This document shows, piece after piece, positions 34,379 through 41,531 of a stretch of 43,649 bases of DNA. Each line of letters starts with the position of its first letter. Position 1 is the stretch's first letter. The DNA is from Myxococcota bacterium (GTDB lineage: Bacteria > Myxococcota_A > Polyangia > Polyangiales > Houyiibacteriaceae). Below the pieces are notes generated by a model, which worked only from the letters and a program-made list of their open reading frames with translations, did not search any database and was not told the DNA's origin. The position numbers were made by a program, and so were the translations under genes. The DNA lies in contig JALOQC010000026.1 in assembly GCA_025453555.1 (NCBI GenBank), forward strand, positions 1 through 43,649. The letters are read 5' to 3'.

Positions 34379-35554
34379 TCAGCCGAGCAACGCGATCGCG
34401 GCCGCGATCGGATCCCCCTTCGCCTTCCACCCCATCGCGGCCAGCGTCCCGTGCAGTGCCCCGAGGCAGAGCAACACGTTCCGCGGCGTCGAGCCGCTGC
34501 CCATGAGGCCGATGCGCCACGCGCGACCCTTGAAGTCGCCGAGCCCGCCGCCGATCTCGATCCCGTAGCGCTGCAGCAGCGCCTTGCGCACCGGCGCGTC
34601 CTCGATGCCCTCCGGGATCGCGACCAACGTCAGCGGCGGAAGCCGCGAGCCCTCCGGCACCGGTAGCTCGAGCCCGAGCGCCTGCAGACCCGCCGCGAGC
34701 GCCTTCGCGTGTCGTGCGTGCCGCGCGAAGCGCGCGTCGAGGCCCTCTTCGAGCGCGAGCCGGAGCGCCTCGTGGATGCCGTAGAGCATGTTGATCGGCG
34801 CGGTGTGGTGGTACGCGCGCTCACTGCCCCAATACGAGCCGATCAATTCGAGATCCAGGTACCAGCTCTGCGGCCGAATCTTTCGTGACTTCAGCTTCGC
34901 CATCGCGCGCTCCGAGAGCGACACCGGCGCGAGCCCGGGCGGACACGAGAGGCACTTCTGGGTGCCGGAGTAGATCGCGTCCACCCCGTGCGCGTCGACG
35001 TCGATCGGTACACCGCCGAGCGAGGTCACCGCGTCCACGAGGAAGAGCGCGCCGAGCTCGTCCGCCAGCGCGCGGAAGGGGGCGAGCGGCGTGAGCACGC
35101 CGGTCGAGGTCTCCGCGTGCACCATCGCGATCGCGTCGAAGCGCTGACCCTTCGCGGCCGCGCGCATCGCGTCGGCGTCGATCTCGCGCCCCCAGGGCGC
35201 GCTCACCGTCACGACCTCCGCGCCACAGCGTCGCGCGACCTCCGCCATGCGCCCACCGAACACGCCGTGCACGCCCACGAGCACGCGGTCGCCCGGCTCG
35301 ATCAGGTTCACGAAGAGCGTCTCCATGCCCGCCGAGCCGGTGCCGCTCATCGGCATCGTGATCGTGTTCTTGGTGCCGAAGACCGCGCGCAACATCGCGC
35401 GCACCTCGTCCATCACGCCGAGGAAATAGGGATCGAGGTGCCCCACGGTCGGCGCGGCGAGCGCGCGCAAGACGGAGGGCGCGACGTCGCTCGGACCGGG
35501 GCCGAGGAGCACACGCGCGGGGGGAACGAGGGGAGCGGGGACGGACAGGGTCAT
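34379..35554 (-). CDS. pucG: Alanine-glyoxylate-type aminotransferase, probably (S)-ureidoglycine-glyoxylate aminotransferase
   Basis: 391 aa from ATG 35554; a TTG at 35575 overlapping the previous stop is an alternative. It is a fold-type I PLP enzyme of class V with LLGPGPSDV at the N-terminus, [11 protein letters not shown] for phosphate binding, [11 protein letters not shown] with the PLP Asp, and the Schiff-base Lys in [17 protein letters not shown]. The C-terminal [22 protein letters not shown] is typical of the AGAT/SPT family. As last gene of a purine operon, it most plausibly transfers the amino group of ureidoglycine to glyoxylate, giving oxalurate and glycine, as PucG/HpxJ do. A plain alanine- or serine-glyoxylate aminotransferase that handles the glyoxylate product is the alternative. 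The gene symbol is tentative. Confidence 0.82.
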   Translation of the reverse strand: MTLSVPAPLVPPARVLLGPGPSDVAPSVLRALAAPTVGHLDPYFLGVMDEVRAMLRAVFGTKNTITMPMSGTGSAGMETLFVNLIEPGDRVLVGVHGVFGGRMAEVARRCGAEVVTVSAPWGREIDADAMRAAAKGQRFDAIAMVHAETSTGVLTPLAPFRALADELGALFLVDAVTSLGGVPIDVDAHGVDAIYSGTQKCLSCPPGLAPVSLSERAMAKLKSRKIRPQSWYLDLELIGSYWGSERAYHHTAPINMLYGIHEALRLALEEGLDARFARHARHAKALAAGLQALGLELPVPEGSRLPPLTLVAIPEGIEDAPVRKALLQRYGIEIGGGLGDFKGRAWRIGLMGSGSTPRNVLLCLGALHGTLAAMGWKAKGDPIAAAIALLG

Positions 35555-35571
35555 GGGAGGTCTCGTGCGGC

Positions 35572-35889
35572 TCAACTGCCGCGGTAGGTGGAGAAGCCGA
35601 AGGGGCTCAGCAAGAGCGGCACGTGGTGGTGCTCGCTCGGGTTCGTGACGCGAAACGTGAGGGTCGCCTCGGGGAAGAACGCGGCGTCGCCGAGGTACGC
35701 GGTGAGCGCGAAGACCAATCGGTACGTGGTCGCGCGTTCGGTGACGAGCCCACGCACGCGACCGTCGTCGTCGGTGAGGTGCTCACCGAGGAGCATCCAC
35801 GCGCCGTCGAGCAGCGCTTCGACGCGCAGGGGCACGCCGCGTGCCGGAACGCCGCGGGCGAGATCGAGGACGTGGGTGCTGAGGCTCAT
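35572..35889 (-). CDS. hiuH: 5-hydroxyisourate hydrolase (transthyretin-like)
   Basis: 105 aa from ATG 35889, with GGAGGAAG 6 nt upstream. It hydrolyses 5-hydroxyisourate, the unstable product of urate oxidation, to OHCU. The family fingerprints are intact: N-terminal LSTHVLDLARGVPA with the catalytic His, an internal Arg in TDDDGRVRG, HHHVPLLLSPFGFSTYRGS at the end, and the invariant C-terminal tetrapeptide YRGS. Length is typical. The start overlaps the stop of the 56-aa ORF (ATGA), and its stop touches the aminotransferase start, so translation in this operon is tightly coupled. Confidence 0.95.
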   Translation of the reverse strand: MSLSTHVLDLARGVPARGVPLRVEALLDGAWMLLGEHLTDDDGRVRGLVTERATTYRLVFALTAYLGDAAFFPEATLTFRVTNPSEHHHVPLLLSPFGFSTYRGS

Positions 35890-36056
35890 GAGGCTTCCTC
35901 CGCGCGGAGCTTCGTCGGCCGCTGACCCGGCCGACCGCGAAGCATCGCACCGATGGGCGGCCGCGCACCGATCGGCGGTGTCCCTTCGACCCGCGGGCAC
36001 TCACGCGACGCGCAGGCCGCGACACCCTCGACGAGCCACACGAGACGCGCGTTCAT
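35886..36056 (-). CDS. 56-aa small ORF inside the purine operon, unknown function
   Basis: ATG 36056 overlaps the uraD stop (ATGA) and the TGA at 35888-35886 overlaps the hiuH start (again ATGA). It therefore fits exactly into the chain of coupled genes with no untranslated gap. The peptide begins MNARLVWLVEGVAACASREC. It has two Cys five residues apart, a short duplicated PPIGA motif (TPPIGARPPIGAML) and a basic tail. It is too short for the ORF track, which shows only a longer artefact in this frame. I recognise no family. It may be a real small accessory protein, or a translated linker that carries ribosomes from uraD to hiuH. Confidence 0.55.
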   Translation of the reverse strand: MNARLVWLVEGVAACASRECPRVEGTPPIGARPPIGAMLRGRPGQRPTKLRAEEAS

Positions 36057-36667
36057 CGCAGCTCCGCCAGGCGAAGGCGCGTGATCTTCTTCTGTTCGCC
36101 CGCCGCGATCGCGAGCTCCGCCTCCGGCCCGTTCGCGAGCCGCGACCGAAGGATCGCGAGCATCTGGTCGGCCGACTTCCCGGTCGCGCACACCAGGAAC
36201 ACGTGCCCGAACTTCTCTTCGTAGCGGCGGTTCCCGTCCGAGAGCGCGGCCAGGGTGGCCACGTGCGCGCCCCGCACGCCCGCTTGCTCGCGCTCGGAGT
36301 CCTCCGCGTGCGCGAAGGCCGCGAGGCGCTCCTTCTTCTCGCCGATGCGCGGATGCGTGGCGAACGCTTCGAGCCAGTCGTCGGCCACGAGCGCGTCGAA
36401 GGCGCGGTCGATCGCGCGATCGAGCCGCGCGCCGTCGTGGAACGGACGCGCGCGCAGCATCGCGTCGACCCAACGTCGCGCGCCGCAACAACGTCCGAGC
36501 GCGGCCTGCGCCTCCGCGTCCGGCAGCGTGTCGAGCCGCGACGCGACGGCGTCCCACGGATCGCCCACGAGAGGTGCCGCCGCCGCGCTCGCGCTCGGCG
36601 GAGCCTTCGTCGCAGCGCGATCGGAGGCGGGATCGGGACCAGGACCGTGAGAGGGATCGTGGGTCAT
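36053..36667 (-). CDS. uraD: 2-oxo-4-hydroxy-4-carboxy-5-ureidoimidazoline (OHCU) decarboxylase
   Basis: 204 aa from ATG 36667, overlapping the allantoinase stop. It converts OHCU to (S)-allantoin. A disordered N-terminus of about 45 residues precedes the helical family domain. Conserved pieces are LGRCCGARRWVDAMLRARPF, the catalytic-His motif FATHPRIGEKK, RRYEEKFGHVFLVCATGKSADQML and LRSRLANGPEAE. Together with hiuH it completes the stereospecific route from 5-hydroxyisourate to allantoin. The N-terminal extension (Pro/Ala/Ser-rich) is longer than usual and could be trimmed by an internal start, but the ATG at 36667 gives the ATGA overlap seen throughout this operon. Confidence 0.93.
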   Translation of the reverse strand: MTHDPSHGPGPDPASDRAATKAPPSASAAAAPLVGDPWDAVASRLDTLPDAEAQAALGRCCGARRWVDAMLRARPFHDGARLDRAIDRAFDALVADDWLEAFATHPRIGEKKERLAAFAHAEDSEREQAGVRGAHVATLAALSDGNRRYEEKFGHVFLVCATGKSADQMLAILRSRLANGPEAELAIAAGEQKKITRLRLAELR

Positions 36668-37992
36668 GCGAGGATCCGTCCGCGCACGCGGGAGAAGCTC
36701 CAAGAGCCGACGCGCGCGTCGTAGGCGCGCTCACCACGGAGCCAGGTCGCGCGCACCGCGCCGCGCAGCGTGAGCCCCTCGTAGGGCGTCAGATCGTGGC
36801 GGTGGAGGATCGCGCGGCGATCGACGGCGAAGCGCGCCTCGGGATCGAACGCGACCAGATCGGCGTCGAAGCCCGGTTCGATGCGGCCCTTCTTCGCGAG
36901 CCCCACGAAACGCGCGGGCGCGTCGCACATCCAGCGCGCGATCGCGTCGAGCGAGAAGCCGCGCGCGCTGGCTTCGGTGTGAGTCGCCGAGAGGCCGAGC
37001 TGCAGCCCCGCGATGCCGCCCCACGCGCCCGCGACGTCGCCTTCGGCCATGCGCTTGAGGGCGGGCGCGCACGGCGAGTGATCGCTGACCACGAAGTCCA
37101 CGAGCCCCTCGCGCAGCCCACGCCAGAGCCCTTCGCGCTGATCGCGCTCGCGGATCGGCGGCGCGCACTTGAAGCGTGGATCTCCGTCCGGGATCGTCTC
37201 CGCCTCGAAGCTCAGGTAGTGCGGGCAGGTCTCGACGCTCAGCTTCACGCCGCGCGCGCGCGCCTCCGCCACGAGCCCGAGCGCGTCCGCGCACGCGAGG
37301 TGCACCACGTGCACGCGCGCGCCCGTCGCTTCGCCGAGCTCCGCGAGCAGCGCGATCGCCGCTTCTTCCCAGGCGCGCGGGCGCGACGCGAGGTAGTCGC
37401 GGTAGCGGCGTGGATCCGAAGGCGAAGGCGCGCCGAGATCGAGCTCGCAATGCGCGAGCAGCGGCACCCCGCGCGCAGCGAGCTTCGGCAGCGCGATCCG
37501 CAGATCCGCCGCGCCCACGTGCGGAAGCTCGTCCACGCCGCTCTCGATCAAGAACGCCTTGAAGCCGAGCACGCCCGCGTCGATCAGCGGCTCGAGGTGA
37601 TCGGCGTTGCCCGGGATCACCCCGCCGTAGAAGCCGACGTCGACCACGAGCTGCCCCTCCGCTGCGCGCCGCTTCTTCGTGAGCGCGTCGACGCTCGTGG
37701 TCGCGGGGATGCAGTTGAGCGGCATGTCGACCAGCGTCGTGATGCCGCCCGCCGCAGCGGCCGCCGTCGCGGTCGAGAAGCCCTCCCACTCCGTGCGACC
37801 CGGCTCGTTCAGGTGCACGTGCGTGTCGACGAGCCCGGGCAGGAGCGCGAGCTCGCCGAGGTCCTCCACGCGCCCACGCTCGAAGGGCACGTCGTGCGGC
37901 TCCACCGCGGCGATGCGCTCGCCATCGACCACCACGGTCGCGGGCCGCGTGCCCTCCGGCGTGACCACGCGTCGACTGCGCAGCGCGAGCAC
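36664..37992 (-). CDS. allB: Allantoinase
   Basis: 442 aa, GTG start at 37992 placed directly after the TGA of the monooxygenase gene. It is a cyclic amidohydrolase opening allantoin to allantoate. The binuclear-metal ligands of the family are visible: HxH in GLVDTHVHLNEPGR, the carboxylated Lys in GVLGFKAFLIES, His in LLAHCELD, His in VHVVHLACADAL, and Asp in VVSDHSPC. The N-terminal beta domain (LALRSRRVVTPEGTRPATVVVDGERI) and the C-terminal return to it (RGAVRATWLRGERAYD) are complete. Length matches known allantoinases. Dihydropyrimidinase or hydantoinase activity is unlikely given the operon. Confidence 0.95.
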   Translation of the reverse strand: MLALRSRRVVTPEGTRPATVVVDGERIAAVEPHDVPFERGRVEDLGELALLPGLVDTHVHLNEPGRTEWEGFSTATAAAAAGGITTLVDMPLNCIPATTSVDALTKKRRAAEGQLVVDVGFYGGVIPGNADHLEPLIDAGVLGFKAFLIESGVDELPHVGAADLRIALPKLAARGVPLLAHCELDLGAPSPSDPRRYRDYLASRPRAWEEAAIALLAELGEATGARVHVVHLACADALGLVAEARARGVKLSVETCPHYLSFEAETIPDGDPRFKCAPPIRERDQREGLWRGLREGLVDFVVSDHSPCAPALKRMAEGDVAGAWGGIAGLQLGLSATHTEASARGFSLDAIARWMCDAPARFVGLAKKGRIEPGFDADLVAFDPEARFAVDRRAILHRHDLTPYEGLTLRGAVRATWLRGERAYDARVGSWSFSRVRGRILA

Positions 37993-39540
37993 TCAGCGCA
38001 CCTCGTCGTTCGCGACTTCGCCCGTCGACGCGTCGCTCGGTTCGTCCAGGCGCACCGACTCGATGTCCGGCACGTCGTACGCGTCGAGCGCGCGGAAGTG
38101 GGTGTCCGCGTCTTCGAGGTAGAGCTGGCGCGTGATGCCGGCGACGAGCCGATCGACGCCGTACTTCATGCCCGAGATGCTCGCTCCGCCGAGCCCGCAG
38201 CTCAGCAGACCGCCGAACGAGAAGCAGAAGAGCCCGCGCAGCCACGGCGCTTCGCCTTCGCGCCGCTCGGTGAGCTCGAAGCTCGGCCCGAGGTAGGGAT
38301 GCCGGAGCAGCTCGTCGACGCGCTCGCCTGCCGGCGGCTCGAAACGATCTTCCCAGATCGCGCGCAGCTCCGGGCGCGTCGCGAGGTCCGTGCGGAAGCC
38401 CGTGCCGCAGATCACGAAGTCGTGCGCGCTCGTTCCCTTCGGCGTCGTCACGCGCACCTCGCCGTCGATCTCTTCGACCGACTGCCACGGCGAGCCCGGC
38501 CGCAAGTGAAAGTCCGGATGCTCGGCCGCGCGCTCGTAGGTCGTCTTCGGCGGGAGCTGACCCGCCTCCCAGAACCGCTTCACGAAGCGCCACTTCGCCT
38601 CGTCCGGCAGATCCGCGTGGTGCCGCAGGAAGCCCGTGAACTCCGCCCAGCGGTACACGTTCACGCGCACCAGATCCGGTCGACGAAAGAAGAGATCGAC
38701 CCGCGCCGCGCCGTGCTCGAGCGCGACCGCGGCGTTGTCGAACGCGGACGCGCCCGCGCCGAGGATCGCGACGCGTTTGCCTGCGAGCGCCTCGAAGTCG
38801 ATGCGTTCGCAGGTGTGCGCCCAGCGCGACTTCGGCAGCCCCTCGCGCACCAGCTCGGGTACCCACCACTGCCCGGATCCTTCGATGCCCGTCGCGAGCA
38901 CGACCTTGCGCGCGTAGACGACGTCCGCGGTGCCGAGCGGTCCGCTGCCGGTCGTGATCGGCACGAGGAAACAGCCGTTCGCGGCGTCCCATCGCATCGC
39001 GCCCACGCGCGTCTCGTTCTTCACCGGAAGATCGAGCACGCCGCGCAGCCAATGCAGGTACTCCGCCCACGCCTCGCGATCGATGAACGCGAACGCGTCG
39101 AAGCTGCCTTCGCCGTGCTGCGCCTCGAACCACGCCTGCACGGACAGGCTCGGGATGCCGAGCTCCGGCCCCAGCACGTGCTTGGGCGTACGCAGCGTCT
39201 TCATGCGCGCGAAGCGACGCCACGGACCTTCTTGTCCGGCCGGCGCGGCGTCCACCACGAGCACGTTCTCCACGCGCTCGCGGCGCAGCGCGAACGCGGT
39301 CGCGATGCCGCCTTGGCCTCCGCCCACGATCAGCACGTCGAGGATCGGCTCACCTCCTGCGGTCTTCCGCGGAGGCACCCACTCGCGCTTCGGATACGCG
39401 AGCATCGCGAGCTCTCGCCGCGCGCGTTCTTCGAGGCGCGCGAGCGCGTCCCGTCGTGCCTCGTCGCGCGCGTCGGACGGAAGGCTCGTCACGCCGTCCT
39501 TCTTCATCGACGTCGCCCGCGCCGCTCCCTGATCACGCAT
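37993..39540 (-). CDS. FAD/NAD(P)-dependent flavoprotein monooxygenase, candidate urate hydroxylase
   Basis: 515 aa from ATG 39540. The FAD Rossmann motif VLIVGGGQGGIATA is at about residue 69, with a helical lead before it. LRTPKHVLGPELGIPSL and a second, NADPH-type motif RVAILGAGASAFDNAA lie near residue 255. It resembles class B flavin monooxygenases, although the FxGxxxHxxxW fingerprint is degenerate (KSRWAHTCERIDF). It overlaps the neighbouring amidohydrolase gene by 8 bp, so it belongs to the purine operon. No urate oxidase (Uox) or PucL is present here. This flavoprotein is the only oxidoreductase in the set, so it is a candidate for the first step, urate to 5-hydroxyisourate. Flavoprotein urate hydroxylases HpxO and HpyO are known in other bacteria; membership of either family cannot be decided by eye. 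Confidence 0.8.
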   Translation of the reverse strand: MRDQGAARATSMKKDGVTSLPSDARDEARRDALARLEERARRELAMLAYPKREWVPPRKTAGGEPILDVLIVGGGQGGIATAFALRRERVENVLVVDAAPAGQEGPWRRFARMKTLRTPKHVLGPELGIPSLSVQAWFEAQHGEGSFDAFAFIDREAWAEYLHWLRGVLDLPVKNETRVGAMRWDAANGCFLVPITTGSGPLGTADVVYARKVVLATGIEGSGQWWVPELVREGLPKSRWAHTCERIDFEALAGKRVAILGAGASAFDNAAVALEHGAARVDLFFRRPDLVRVNVYRWAEFTGFLRHHADLPDEAKWRFVKRFWEAGQLPPKTTYERAAEHPDFHLRPGSPWQSVEEIDGEVRVTTPKGTSAHDFVICGTGFRTDLATRPELRAIWEDRFEPPAGERVDELLRHPYLGPSFELTERREGEAPWLRGLFCFSFGGLLSCGLGGASISGMKYGVDRLVAGITRQLYLEDADTHFRALDAYDVPDIESVRLDEPSDASTGEVANDEVR

Positions 39541-40849
39541 CGGTCCCCTCCGCGAGCTGCAACATCGTGCGCGCGAGCACCTCGGCGCCGCGCGCGATCT
39601 CTTCGGGGCTCGTGTGCTCGTCCGGTCGGTGGCTCAGGCCTCCCGCGGAGGGCACGAAGATCATCCCCATCGGCGCGACGCGCGCGAGGAAGAGCGCGTC
39701 GTGGTAGGCGCGGCTCGGCAGCCGCATCGACGAGAGCCCGAGCGCACGCGCGCTCGCCTCGACCGCGTCGACGATGCGCGGATCCGAGGTGGCCGGCGGA
39801 TCCGCGTTGAGCGTGCGCAGCGCGATCGTCACGCCACGCTCGTTCTGGATGCGCGCGATCGCGTCTTCGATGCGCGCGAACGCGGCGTCGCGCGCGGACA
39901 GCTCGGTGTCGCGCAGATCGATCGTGAGCTCCACGCGGTTCGGGATGCCGTTCACCGCGCCCGGGAACACGCGGCAGATCCCGACCGTGCCCACGGTGTC
40001 TCCCGTGCTCGATCGCTTCGCCGCGTCTTCCACCGCGAGCACCAGCTCGGCCGCGGCGCAGAGCGCGTCGCGTCGCGTCGGCATCAGCGCGCCGCCCGCG
40101 TGACCGCCTTCGCCGCGCACGAGCACCTCGTACGACGCCGGCGCCGCGATCGCGCTCACCGCGCCGATCGCGATGCCTTCGCGTTCGAGCACCGGGCCCT
40201 GTTCGACGTGCAGCTCGACGAACGCGTGGAAATGACCCGGCGCGAGCGGCACCTCTTCGAGCGCGCCCGAAAAGCCCGCCTCCGCGCGTACATCCTCGAA
40301 GCCGCGTCCCTCCGCGTCGCGCAGCGCGCGCACGTCGTCGGGCGAGATCGCGCCCGCAAGCAGGCGACTGCCCACGCAGCCGATCCCGAAGCGCGTCGGC
40401 TCCTCGCTCGTGAACGCGATCACCTCGAGCGGACGCCGCGGCACGATGCCCGCGCGTGCGATCGACTCGAGCGCCGCGATGCCGCCGAGCACGCCGACCG
40501 TTCCGTCGAAGCGCCCCGCGTTCGGGATCGCGTCCAGGTGCGATCCCGTGGCGACCGCGGGGAGCGCCTGCCGACCCTCGAGTCGGTAGAAGGCGTTGCC
40601 GATCGCGTCGACCCGCAGCGAGAGCCCGGCCGCGCGCGCGAGCTCGTGCACGAACGCGCGCCCCGCGAGATCGGTCGGCGTGTAGAGCACACGCTTCACC
40701 GCGGGCGCCGGATCGTCGGAGAAACGTGCGAGCTCGCGCGACCATGCGTCGAGGCGAGCCGCGTCGATCGGGAGCGGCACCTTCGCGCTCGTGCTCGCGC
40801 TCGACGGCCCCGTCGCGTGGGGCGCGTCGTGAGTGGAGACGGCCTTCAT
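39533..40849 (-). CDS. M20-family Zn-dependent amidohydrolase (allantoate/ureidoglycolate type), copy 2
   Basis: 438 aa from ATG 40849, overlapping the cupin gene stop (ATGA). Metal ligands of the hydantoinase/carbamoylase branch are present: GSHLDAIPNAGRFDG, FTSEEPTRFGIGCVGSR, VELHVEQGP and LSHRPDE. The dimerisation lid region (YEVLVRGEGGHAGGALMPTRRDAL ... IPNRVELTIDLRD) is complete. It is related to, but clearly different from, the first amidohydrolase of the operon (41528-42985). One of the pair probably acts on allantoate (AllC) and the other on ureidoglycolate (UAH), as in plants and some bacteria. Which is which cannot be told from sequence alone. The first ~30 residues are disordered (Ser/Thr/Pro-rich). 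Confidence 0.9.
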   Translation of the reverse strand: MKAVSTHDAPHATGPSSASTSAKVPLPIDAARLDAWSRELARFSDDPAPAVKRVLYTPTDLAGRAFVHELARAAGLSLRVDAIGNAFYRLEGRQALPAVATGSHLDAIPNAGRFDGTVGVLGGIAALESIARAGIVPRRPLEVIAFTSEEPTRFGIGCVGSRLLAGAISPDDVRALRDAEGRGFEDVRAEAGFSGALEEVPLAPGHFHAFVELHVEQGPVLEREGIAIGAVSAIAAPASYEVLVRGEGGHAGGALMPTRRDALCAAAELVLAVEDAAKRSSTGDTVGTVGICRVFPGAVNGIPNRVELTIDLRDTELSARDAAFARIEDAIARIQNERGVTIALRTLNADPPATSDPRIVDAVEASARALGLSSMRLPSRAYHDALFLARVAPMGMIFVPSAGGLSHRPDEHTSPEEIARGAEVLARTMLQLAEGTDA

Positions 40850-41382
40850 CGGCGCGCCTCGTGGAGCGGATCGCGGTTGACGTCCTTGTAGTAGAGGTAG
40901 CGCGAAGGCGTCTTGCCGAGCGCCCCGAACCACTGCGGCAGGTAGGGCGCCATCCAGATCGAATCGCCCGCCGTCACCGGGTACCACGCGTCGCCGAGCC
41001 GGTAGACGCCGCCGCCTTCGAGGAAGATCAGCCCGTGCTCCATCACGTGGCTCTCCACCATCGGCAGCGTCGCGCCCGGATCGAACACGAAGGTGTTCAT
41101 CGCGAGATCGAAGCCCGGCTCGTCGGGCAGCAGCGTGCGCAGCCGCGCGGACGGATCGCCGAGGAAGTCCACGCTCGGCACGTCGGATTCGCGCGCCACG
41201 ATCACCCGCGCCGCGTGACCCGGAAGCGGCACGTGGCGCTTCTCGAGCAAGAAGAAGCGCGCGCCCTTCGCGCTCACGAGCGCGTGCTCTTCGCCCGCGG
41301 GCAGGAACGCGTAGCTCTCGATCCCGAGCGACCGGGCAGCGGGAGCGCGCTGCGCGAGTCGGGCTGCATCGTCACGAGGCAC
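40846..41382 (-). CDS. allE: (S)-Ureidoglycine aminohydrolase, C-terminal cupin part of a disrupted gene
   Basis: 178-aa ORF from GTG 41382. From SYAFLPAGEEH onward it aligns with the family: EKRHVPLPGH, GFDLAMNTFVFDPGATLPMVESHVMEHGLIFLEGGGVYRL, and a C-terminal YKDVNRDP as in E. coli AllE. The metal site of the C-terminal cupin (Glu and two His in VESHVMEH, Gln in YLPQWFG) is intact. Full-length bicupin AllE is about 260 aa. Here the first 23 or so residues of the ORF are out-of-frame sequence, and the real N-terminal cupin lies in another frame upstream (41531 to about 41340), with some 70 bp missing between. The product would deaminate ureidoglycine to ureidoglycolate. Activity of this half alone is uncertain. 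Confidence 0.75.
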   Translation of the reverse strand: MPRDDAARLAQRAPAARSLGIESYAFLPAGEEHALVSAKGARFFLLEKRHVPLPGHAARVIVARESDVPSVDFLGDPSARLRTLLPDEPGFDLAMNTFVFDPGATLPMVESHVMEHGLIFLEGGGVYRLGDAWYPVTAGDSIWMAPYLPQWFGALGKTPSRYLYYKDVNRDPLHEARR

Positions 41383-41531
41383 TGCACGAAGCCCGCGCCC
41401 ATCACCGGCGCGATCAGCGTGATCGCCTTGGCGCCCACCCAGCCCGGCATCGACGCCGGCACGTGGCTCTCGGGCGTGATGAGCGCGTGGTCGCGCGCGA
41501 CGTGGGTGCGGGAGTGAGAGGTGGCGATCAC
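41340..41531 (-). pseudogene. allE: N-terminal part of allE, out of frame with the rest
   Basis: Starting at GTG 41531, which overlaps the TGA of the upstream amidohydrolase gene (GTGA), the frame reads RTHVARDHALITPESHVPAS, then MPGW, ITLIAPVMGAGFVQCLVTMQP. This is the standard N-terminus of ureidoglycine aminohydrolase. It then loses homology at DSRSALP and would stop at 41274. Homology resumes in a different frame at SYAFLPAG. Comparison with E. coli AllE suggests about 39 residues should separate these points. Only 47 nt are present, so one deletion of roughly 70 bp explains both the missing strands and the frameshift. Confidence 0.7.
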
